From the NCBI GenBank assembly GCA_045591565.1, contig JAZNTB010000029.1, forward strand, positions 1 to 6,965: a stretch of 6,965 nt of DNA. The letters are read 5' to 3'. Below, piece by piece: positions 1-6,319 of the stretch. The position numbers were made by a program, and so were the translations under genes. Source of the DNA: UBA1738 sp045591565. GTDB taxonomy: Bacteria > Bacillota > Clostridia > UBA1381. The notes beneath the pieces are model-generated. The model was not told where the DNA came from and did not search any database. It worked only from the letters and a program-made list of their open reading frames with translations. Positions within the stretch are counted from its first letter, which is position 1. The number at the start of each line of letters is the position of its first letter.

Positions 1-612
1 ATTAAATTTACTCATAAATTCGCTTTGAATAAATGGTTTCTGAACAACAAAATTCGATTTAAATTCTTCAAAAACCTCAATATGATTATGGTCATTTTTA
101 ATTAGCTTAACCCCTCGACCAAAGCCATTATCTATAGATGGTTTGATAATATAGCTTTCCATATTTTTTGCAATATCCAAAGCTTCTTTTTTCGTGATTG
201 GGTTATAGCTTTTATCAAGGTATTGACCGGAGATGTTTCTTATAACAGTTTCCGGAAAGTTTATCTCAGGAAAGAACATATCAAAATATGATTTGTCTGA
301 CCAAGAATTTTTAAATGTAGGATGGTTTAACCTAAGTTCTATACCCGTGCGAAAGACCAACTCAGGAAGTACTTTCGGATCAAATTCTCCGGTAACGGAT
401 TTTATCAAGGTGTGAGTAGAATAATCAAGTAATCCAAGACTTCCCCACATATTTTTTACTGTCTTTTTCTCTTCTTTGGTTAACCTCTGAATAGGAATGT
501 TGTTGTTTTTTAAATATCTGAAGTAATGCCTTGACGCCTTTTTGCAGCAATATATTCTATATGCAGACATAACACCTACATAAAATTTATCAAACAGTCC
601 TGTAACATCCAT
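1..612 (-). CDS. Sugar-transfer associated ATP-grasp protein (3' end cut by the window edge)
   Basis: An open frame of 204 codons runs without a stop from the ATG at 612 to the left edge, so the C-terminal part is missing. The start is supported by AGAAGGA eight bases upstream and by a gap of only four bases after the glycosyltransferase stop; other nearby ATGs at 617 and 608 are in a frame that soon stops. The protein matches the 'sugar-transfer associated ATP-grasp' family as I know it. It has a GEFDPKVLPE segment (about residues 75-84), a DKSYFDMFFPE/FPETVIRNISG block (106-129), and the ATP-binding strand and glycine loop IIKPSIDNGFGRGV (155-168, with Lys157 and Gly163/165/167). The linker-strand motif VVQKPFIQ follows (189-196). 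The metal-binding part would lie beyond the edge. Members occur in polysaccharide clusters; the substrate is unknown. ATP-dependent ligation of a carboxylate to an amine or similar nucleophile is expected from the fold. It is the last visible gene of the operon. Confidence 0.85.
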   Translation of the reverse strand, partial: MDVTGLFDKFYVGVMSAYRIYCCKKASRHYFRYLKNNNIPIQRLTKEEKKTVKNMWGSLGLLDYSTHTLIKSVTGEFDPKVLPELVFRTGIELRLNHPTFKNSWSDKSYFDMFFPEINFPETVIRNISGQYLDKSYNPITKKEALDIAKNMESYIIKPSIDNGFGRGVKLIKNDHNHIEVFEEFKSNFVVQKPFIQSEFMSKFN

Positions 613-616
613 AACA

Positions 617-1561
617 TCAATCCTTCTTTTCACAGTTTATAACTTCTCTAATCTTATACTGCGGCAAATCGCTCACCGTCATATAAATTCTTCCAATATA
701 TTCGCCAATAAGTCCGAGCATCATCATAATAATACCCCCAATAAACAAAACTACCGATATGGTAGATGTGTATCCGGCAGAGATTTGAGGAAGGAGGAAC
801 TTACGAATTACAGTAAACATTCCGAATAAAAATCCTATTATAGCACAAATCGCTCCGGAAAAAGATGCAAATCTCAAAGGAACAACAGAAAAGCTTGTAA
901 AAAAGTTAAGCCACAGAACAATCATTTTTCTCAGTGTATAGTTAGACTTTCCTTCAAGGCGGTCTCTGTGTTCAATCTCCACATTGGCAACCTTCGTTGT
1001 AAGATTTAAAAGATAGCTTCCGCTTGCAGGAAAGGGGCTGTGGTAATCTCGAAGGGCTTCCAGTGCAAATCTGCTCCAGCCAATAAATGAAGATTTATGT
1101 ATACCTTTTACACTTGAGCCTATAGCCACTCCAATGCTTCCTGCGAGCCTACTTGTAAACCTCTTAAAAAGGTTATGCTTTTTGTGAGGGAAATGAGCAT
1201 AAACCAAGTCGAAGCCCTCTTCTATTTTTTCGGCAATAGGGAAAATTCCGCTGGCAGGGTGCTGACCGTCATCATCCATAAATATCGTTATATCCCCGTC
1301 CGCATAATTAAGAGCAGACATTTTTGCAGATGCCTGACCAAAGTTTCTGGATAAGTTTATGCCGATAATTCGGTTGTCGTTCTCGCAGATTTTTCGTATT
1401 GTACCGAAGGTATTATCCGGAGAACCGTCATTGGACAGAATTATTTGATAGTCATACTTTTCCTGTTTTGAAAATTGCTCGCGTATTTCGTCAATAACCG
1501 GCTGTAATGTCTTTTCAGAACGATAGCATGGTATTATTATCGATATAAGTTTTTTACACAT
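617..1561 (-). CDS. Family 2 glycosyltransferase, polyprenyl-phosphate sugar transferase type (CsbB/GtrB/DPM1-like)
   Basis: This 314-residue protein is a complete GT-A glycosyltransferase joined to a membrane anchor. The N-terminal strand LISIIIPCYRSE (5-16) and SNDGSPDN (43-50) form the nucleotide-sugar site. FMDDDGQHP (95-102) carries the metal-binding Asp triad in the place of the DxD motif. R199-D-R and GKSNY (204-208) match the conserved region before the membrane anchor. Two hydrophobic helices follow at about 224-254 and 266-291, then a short charged tail. This layout and length are those of enzymes that move a sugar from a nucleotide donor to undecaprenyl phosphate on the cytoplasmic face, such as B. 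subtilis CsbB, phage GtrB or ArnC. The sugar cannot be told from sequence. The start has GAGG seven bases upstream, overlapping the stop of the preceding gene, and the gap to that gene is nine bases. Its natural partner in this window is the YfhO-family protein. Confidence 0.93.
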   Translation of the reverse strand: MCKKLISIIIPCYRSEKTLQPVIDEIREQFSKQEKYDYQIILSNDGSPDNTFGTIRKICENDNRIIGINLSRNFGQASAKMSALNYADGDITIFMDDDGQHPASGIFPIAEKIEEGFDLVYAHFPHKKHNLFKRFTSRLAGSIGVAIGSSVKGIHKSSFIGWSRFALEALRDYHSPFPASGSYLLNLTTKVANVEIEHRDRLEGKSNYTLRKMIVLWLNFFTSFSVVPLRFASFSGAICAIIGFLFGMFTVIRKFLLPQISAGYTSTISVVLFIGGIIMMMLGLIGEYIGRIYMTVSDLPQYKIREVINCEKKD

Positions 1562-1570
1562 AATATAACC

Positions 1571-2629
1571 TCATATACTAAAAGTTTTTTCTTCTTCATT
1601 GTACTGTAAATCATATTCAAAGATAGAGTTGTTTCGCATTATTATTTCTCGGCCGAAACCTTGTGATTTAGCTGTATTATACATATCGTATGCAAGTGCA
1701 ATATCAACAAAAGAAAGCCCAACTGAGTTAAAGTATATAAATTCATTATCTGACTCTCTACCCTGTTTTGTCCCGGTTATAATATCATCTAAATCAGCAT
1801 GTATATCCTTGTCCGAAATCTTATTCATCTGGTACAGGCGACTTATTGTCTGTGAGCGGTGTTTTACCATATCCCATTTATCGCATACAATCTTATCCGC
1901 CTTTAGTGGAACATTAAAGTCATCCTCCCAACCACCGACATGACAGTAAAATGCACCTTTTTTTATCCATTCAGCCTTAAGAATACCTTCCTGACCACTA
2001 ATTGCCGTAACGATCACATCGCTGTTTGTAGCAGACAGTTCATAATCAGAATTACATGCAATAAATTCAACATCCGGATATAGCTTTTGCAGTGTATTTA
2101 TAAATTTAAGTTCACTCTTGTGAGTCCTGGAAGCAACCTTGCATATTTTTATATTATCTAACACATTTTTCAGTGTTATAAAATGCATTTTGGCTTCTTC
2201 TCCCGCACCTATAAAGCCGATAACTTCTGAATCCCTGCGCGCCAGATACGATGCAGCAAGGGCACCGACGGATGCCGTTCTTATGGCAGAACATAGACCC
2301 GCCTCTAATACAGCAATGGGAAAGCCCGTCTTGATTTCAGATAATATTGTGAGTGCAGAGATATTTGGAAGGCCATACACTTTTGGATTTTGCGGAAAAA
2401 CAGATATCCATTTTGCTCCGCATATTTTTTCTTCTAAAAGAGTTGCAGGTAAGCAATTTATTCTGCTTTGCGACTCGGTATCAAATATCTGACAGGATTT
2501 GTCCGGATAAAGAATTTTCCCGTCGGCATATTTTGTTATGACATCCTTCGTCACATTTAAAGCTCTTTGTACATTAAAGCAGCCTGATGACAATAAATCT
2601 TCCTGTGATAAGAACAGTATCTTATTCAT
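1571..2629 (-). CDS. Ornithine cyclodeaminase / mu-crystallin family enzyme, SbnB-like
   Basis: The 352-residue protein has the full ornithine cyclodeaminase fold. An N-terminal substrate domain carries the conserved Lys73 in GAKWISVFPQN and GLPNISALTILSEIKTGFP (86-104). Arg117 lies in the IRTASVGALAA helix. The Rossmann dinucleotide site is IGFIGAGEEA (137-146). The C-terminal return segment FNSVGLSFVDIALAY (300-314) is typical of the family. KWIS.FP.N, GLP and the LEAGLCSAIRTA stretch look more like SbnB (which makes N-(2-amino-2-carboxyethyl)-glutamate on the way to 2,3-diaminopropionate) than like true ornithine cyclodeaminase. Other family members are alanine dehydrogenases or imine reductases, so the reaction is left open: NAD(P)-dependent chemistry on an amino or keto acid in the cytoplasm. 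No SbnA-like partner lies in the window. The start has GAGG eight bases upstream. It sits 16 bases after an ATP-grasp ligase and probably makes or alters that enzyme's amino-acid substrate. Confidence 0.88.
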   Translation of the reverse strand: MNKILFLSQEDLLSSGCFNVQRALNVTKDVITKYADGKILYPDKSCQIFDTESQSRINCLPATLLEEKICGAKWISVFPQNPKVYGLPNISALTILSEIKTGFPIAVLEAGLCSAIRTASVGALAASYLARRDSEVIGFIGAGEEAKMHFITLKNVLDNIKICKVASRTHKSELKFINTLQKLYPDVEFIACNSDYELSATNSDVIVTAISGQEGILKAEWIKKGAFYCHVGGWEDDFNVPLKADKIVCDKWDMVKHRSQTISRLYQMNKISDKDIHADLDDIITGTKQGRESDNEFIYFNSVGLSFVDIALAYDMYNTAKSQGFGREIIMRNNSIFEYDLQYNEEEKTFSI

Positions 2630-2645
2630 ACATTAAACCTCATAA

Positions 2646-3893
2646 TTATAAAGAATCTATATCATATAGGCAAAAAATCATTTCATTGCCGTTTTCGTCT
2701 GTTGCACTCAGGGTGCTTATTATCTCTTTTATTGTAGCTTTTAAGTCAGTCATTTCATCAAACAAAATATGAAGATAGCAAAAAACCTGACTGACTGTTC
2801 CGGTTTGCTTGATTATATCACCCTCTGAATGAATTGGAACATAGGCATATAGGTTTTCTAAGTTCTCAATGGCTTGGACTCCGGAGATTTTTTTAATTTT
2901 TCCGGGATTTAGGTGAAGAGGAAGTATGCTGTACTTTTTGCCCGCAGGCTTATCATCTAAAAATTGCCATTTGTACTCCTTAGTTTCCCCCTCTAACGAA
3001 TACCTTAGCATCATTTCAAGCTGGTCGAAATGTTTAAAATATCTTATGGGGTAGTAAGTCATTGAACCTCCAAAACGATATCCCATTTCGTTAAATGTAA
3101 ACTCACCATTATTGTTAAAGGCTTCTATCCATATAGGTCCGTCATGAAGACCTTCTGACTTAAACATATTAATAACCTTATCATTTAGGTCTTTTAAGTA
3201 TTTCTCGGTAAATGCAGATGGGAAAACCTGAAGCGCCATAACGGATGAGCCATAGTCTTTAAGCTTCATAGAGCGTTTTTCGGACATACCAGAAAAAATA
3301 ATCTCACCATTTATTAAGGTATAATGGATGATAACTGCCTCGTAGGGCATATATTTTTCAATTAATACATTTCCGGTCCTTGAAAATGGAAGTGCTTTTT
3401 CATAAGCAAGGACTAATTCATCCTTGTTGTAGCAAACAGAAAACCCCTGGCTTCCGCAGCTATCAGCCGGCTTTGCAATAACAGGGAATTTTATATCCTT
3501 TATATTATCGTAGCTATATTCATCTGTTACCGGAACACCATATTTTCTGCACATTTCCTTAAACTTGGACTTGTTTGCACATAACTCCCATTGCTCTTGT
3601 GTGCAGTAACAAGGGAGATTTGCAGCCTCTGCGGCAGCTATGGCATGCGGAACAACATCTTCGTTACAACCTACAAAAACACCATCAACTGAGGCATCTA
3701 AAAGCAGCTTAGTCAATGCTTCTGTATCCATAGCATCAACATCATATTCTTCAGCAGAAATGCGCTTTAATAGCGTGTTTTTGTATGGACCTGTTGCTAA
3801 AAGAATAACTCCGTTTTTTTCTGCAAATGCCTTGATTTCTAAAGCACTGTTTGTTCCTCCCAAAAGAAGCAGTCTCTTCCCTTTTATATCCAT
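2646..3893 (-). CDS. ATP-grasp carboxylate-amine ligase (amino-acid ligase type)
   Basis: This 415-residue protein has the three-part layout of ATP-grasp ligases. A Rossmann-like N-terminal domain begins RLLLLGGTNSALEI (7-20) and holds GCNEDVVPHA (75-84). The ATP-binding domain has VIAKPADSCGSQGF (138-151, Lys141 and the glycine loop) and the hinge strand VLIEKYMP (176-183, Glu179). The metal site is formed by IWIEAF (Glu257) and NEMGYRFGGS (268-277, Glu269 and Arg273). The C-terminal domain with PGKIKKISGV (330-339) resembles the LAL_C2-type end of L-amino-acid ligases. The family activates a carboxylate as acyl phosphate and joins it to an amine; substrates cannot be named here. In the metal motif, the usual Asn two residues after Glu is Gly271. 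The ATG at 3893 has AAAGG eleven bases upstream, rather far and weaker than at the other genes; no better in-frame start was found. It heads the four-gene group with the SbnB-like enzyme, the GT2 and the second ATP-grasp gene. Confidence 0.88.
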   Translation of the reverse strand: MDIKGKRLLLLGGTNSALEIKAFAEKNGVILLATGPYKNTLLKRISAEEYDVDAMDTEALTKLLLDASVDGVFVGCNEDVVPHAIAAAEAANLPCYCTQEQWELCANKSKFKEMCRKYGVPVTDEYSYDNIKDIKFPVIAKPADSCGSQGFSVCYNKDELVLAYEKALPFSRTGNVLIEKYMPYEAVIIHYTLINGEIIFSGMSEKRSMKLKDYGSSVMALQVFPSAFTEKYLKDLNDKVINMFKSEGLHDGPIWIEAFNNNGEFTFNEMGYRFGGSMTYYPIRYFKHFDQLEMMLRYSLEGETKEYKWQFLDDKPAGKKYSILPLHLNPGKIKKISGVQAIENLENLYAYVPIHSEGDIIKQTGTVSQVFCYLHILFDEMTDLKATIKEIISTLSATDENGNEMIFCLYDIDSL

Positions 3894-3932
3894 TTTGTTA
3901 GCAACCTTTCGTTAAATTACTTTTTTATTCAA

Positions 3933-3960
3933 ACACTAATATAATTCACAAATCTGTCAA
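3933..3960 (-). promoter_or_regulatory. Possible sigma-70/sigma-A promoter before the ATP-grasp operon
   Basis: The 88-base gap between the YfhO-family gene and the ATP-grasp gene holds a perfect -35 box TTGACA on the minus strand (3955-3960). At 16 bases spacing there is TAGTGT (3933-3938), which keeps the three most important -10 positions (T, A and last T) but not the rest. A run of A/T downstream leads into the ribosome binding site. The gap contains the only intergenic space of note, so a start of transcription here is reasonable, but the weak -10 box keeps this tentative. A better-looking TATATT nearby has unsuitable spacing (11 bases). Confidence 0.35.
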
Positions 3961-3981
3961 GCCTTCCGTCTGCGCGATGCT

Positions 3982-6318
3982 TTACTTTTCAGGAATTTTT
4001 TTATTATATGATTGTTTTTTCTTTAACCTTCTATCTATAAGCAAATAAATAGCGAGTATCATGAATCCAAATAAAGATATATATTTCCCGTATTTTAGTG
4101 ACGGAGGGGTATATGTGAATTGAACGATATTTTGACCCGGTGTCGTTTTGAATGCAATAAACCCTATATTTGCATTAATATATTCCGCCTTTTCCCCGTT
4201 AATTTCAGCTTTCCAACCTTTTCTTTCATAGGGAACAGAAACATAAATAATACTTTCGTAAGGGGTGTTGATTGTTGCATTAAACCCACTTGAATTGTAC
4301 TCAAATTTATCAAACAAAATTCTGGTCTTACTGCCTACATTCTCTGCATACGGTTCTAGTATTTGTGTTACAAAATTGATATCTTCATCTTCTACAATCA
4401 AGGTATTAAGCATAATATCTGCACAATCCTTTTTTGTTTCGGCAATTTTGTCAAATTCTGAACGCAGCATATAGCTGTTATAAGAAAATCCCATACCTGC
4501 AAAATTGTTATTTTCGTATACCTTAATATTATTGTCTGTAAATTTATATGTAAAGTCTTCAGGCACAGGCAAATTATCTTCAGGATAGATGTCAAAATAA
4601 TATTTTACTCCAAGTAAGGTACGGAGCTCATTACAGGAGCAATCGGGATATGCAGAAACTCTGCCTGTTTTCATTTCTACATATTCTGAAAATTCATTTG
4701 AAAATGAGTTTCTTACACTTTCAAATATTGAAATTGATGGTTTTTTTGTGGTATAAGAATAGTTACGGCATTGTTTCGAGAAGTCTATTCTGTAATCTTT
4801 GCTATTATCCACATCCGGTGATGAGATAAAGTAATTATCTATTTGTCTGGAAAGGCTAATAGAGGATTCAGGAAAGTAGTCCAAAAGATAACTGCTGTCC
4901 TGATTTACTATAACATAAGCACAACCATATACCGTTAAAAGTATAGGAAGTATTACAGTGATTTTCTGACGGATGCTATTGCTGTTTATGAACAATACTA
5001 AGACTATGTACATAATCGCAGCACATATTAAAACAAACAATCTGAGAAAATCTTCTGTACTTTGTTCTGTGGCATTTCCGTACAAATAAAAAGAAACAAC
5101 ACTATTATTGATGCACAGATATTCTATTATATAATAACCTGCAACTAATAGCATAAAGCAAGCTAATATAAAATACGAACTTAGCTTAGCTTTTTTTACA
5201 GAGTAATTTTCTATAAAAAGAATGGTTGCCAATATAAAAAACAGTATAATACTATATGCATATCTTGTATATGTGGATGATAAAAAATTATATATGGCAC
5301 TGATGCCGGGAATTATCATAGACATTATACTAAAAATGCACAAAGGCTTCAACCAGTTATTATGTTTTTGCAGAAAAAATGCAACAACAAAGGACATTCC
5401 AAATACAGGAATATATGCGGCACGACTGCTCCAGTAAGAGTGTCCGAAAGTGCTAAATCTATTGCTGGCGGCCGGTACAAAAAAGGAAAAAATCCTTGAA
5501 ATAATTTCGCGATCAAAAAATGAGAACAAGTAATTAACTCCGCTTATTCCAACTGATTGTGCCGAACCTGCCGAATTAAACAAGCTGTAAATAAATGGTG
5601 CAAAAACGATAAATGCACACAAAATTCTTGAAGAATATTCAAAAATTGCCAAAAAGAAATATTTTAAGCATCTCCTGTTTCGCCATTCGTCAGAAAGACA
5701 GAATCTGCATAAAAAATATGCAGAAAATGACAAGGTAGAAAAGACGAAGAAATAAAAATTAATAGTACATGACAAAAATACGGAGAAAATAAGCTGATGC
5801 TTATAGTTTTCTGAACGAAACATCTTTTCTGCAGACAAAAGGATTAACGGAAATGTCCAAAGTGCCTCCATAAACTGCATGAACTCAAAATTCAAGAATG
5901 TGTATGATGAAAAGGTGTATAAAATCGCACCCAGAAATGCCGTCTTGTTTTCCTTTACCATTACGGAAAAGTATGCATAGCTTGTGATTGCAATTAATCC
6001 AAAGCGTATTAAATGCATATATGTAACTGCGTATGGTATAAGATCGGATGGAAATAGCAGGCATACAGAATTTAAAGAAAACAACATACTTATGATGTTA
6101 TATGGTGCACCCAAAAAATTAAACCAATCCCAAGTGCCTTTGCCACTTGTAATTATTTCCTTTGCTTTAATAAGTCTTGGGATATATTGGTCAACATAAT
6201 CCCCGCGAATTATAAAAATTCCGTGATTTTGAATTATGGATGGTAACATAATTACAAGAATCATTAAGACTGATACAATTCCCGCAGTTACAATGTTATA
6301 CTTTCCTCTTTTTACCAT
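3982..6318 (-). CDS. YfhO-family multi-pass membrane protein (GT-C-like glycosyltransferase)
   Basis: From the ATG at 6318 the product is 778 residues. It has a first membrane helix (about 8-28), then an outside loop with RGDYVDQYIPRL (38-49) whose Asp40/Asp43 match the acidic loop expected of GT-C enzymes. The sequence GAILYTFSSYTFLNFEF (130-146) is typical of the YfhO family. Roughly a dozen hydrophobic segments extend to about residue 472. A soluble, presumably extracytoplasmic region covers about 475-740 and ends in the characteristic PYERKGWKAEINGEKAEY block. One last helix and a Lys/Arg-rich cytoplasmic tail close the protein. B. subtilis YfhO works with CsbB to put GlcNAc from undecaprenyl phosphate onto lipoteichoic acid; a similar sugar transfer outside the membrane is inferred here, using the lipid-linked sugar made by the GT2 of this cluster. 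An earlier in-frame ATG at 6333 lies inside the rfbB end and has no ribosome binding site. The gene is translationally close-coupled to rfbB, one base after its stop. Confidence 0.9.
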   Translation of the reverse strand: MVKRGKYNIVTAGIVSVLMILVIMLPSIIQNHGIFIIRGDYVDQYIPRLIKAKEIITSGKGTWDWFNFLGAPYNIISMLFSLNSVCLLFPSDLIPYAVTYMHLIRFGLIAITSYAYFSVMVKENKTAFLGAILYTFSSYTFLNFEFMQFMEALWTFPLILLSAEKMFRSENYKHQLIFSVFLSCTINFYFFVFSTLSFSAYFLCRFCLSDEWRNRRCLKYFFLAIFEYSSRILCAFIVFAPFIYSLFNSAGSAQSVGISGVNYLFSFFDREIISRIFSFFVPAASNRFSTFGHSYWSSRAAYIPVFGMSFVVAFFLQKHNNWLKPLCIFSIMSMIIPGISAIYNFLSSTYTRYAYSIILFFILATILFIENYSVKKAKLSSYFILACFMLLVAGYYIIEYLCINNSVVSFYLYGNATEQSTEDFLRLFVLICAAIMYIVLVLFINSNSIRQKITVILPILLTVYGCAYVIVNQDSSYLLDYFPESSISLSRQIDNYFISSPDVDNSKDYRIDFSKQCRNYSYTTKKPSISIFESVRNSFSNEFSEYVEMKTGRVSAYPDCSCNELRTLLGVKYYFDIYPEDNLPVPEDFTYKFTDNNIKVYENNNFAGMGFSYNSYMLRSEFDKIAETKKDCADIMLNTLIVEDEDINFVTQILEPYAENVGSKTRILFDKFEYNSSGFNATINTPYESIIYVSVPYERKGWKAEINGEKAEYINANIGFIAFKTTPGQNIVQFTYTPPSLKYGKYISLFGFMILAIYLLIDRRLKKKQSYNKKIPEK

Positions 6319-6319
6319 A

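Noticed and set aside
233..415. Plus-strand open frame of 60 codons
   Set aside because: It lies antisense to the clearly family-matching ATP-grasp fragment on the minus strand and its product resembles nothing I know.
1599..2541. Several plus-strand frames of 62 to 117 codons
   Set aside because: All are antisense shadows of the OCD-like gene, whose motifs are intact on the minus strand.
3640..3915. Plus-strand frame of 91 codons reaching into the intergenic gap
   Set aside because: It is antisense to the N-terminal domain of the ATP-grasp ligase; its Ser/Thr-rich product reflects the complement of Ala/Glu-rich coding sequence.
3955..3985. Possible terminator after the YfhO-family gene
   Set aside because: Only a four-base AAGC/GCTT pairing is available and no U-run follows it on the minus strand; this is too weak to call.
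4398..4595. Minus-strand frame of 65 codons inside the YfhO-family gene
   Set aside because: It is an alternative frame within the soluble domain of a long gene that reads through without break and keeps family motifs.
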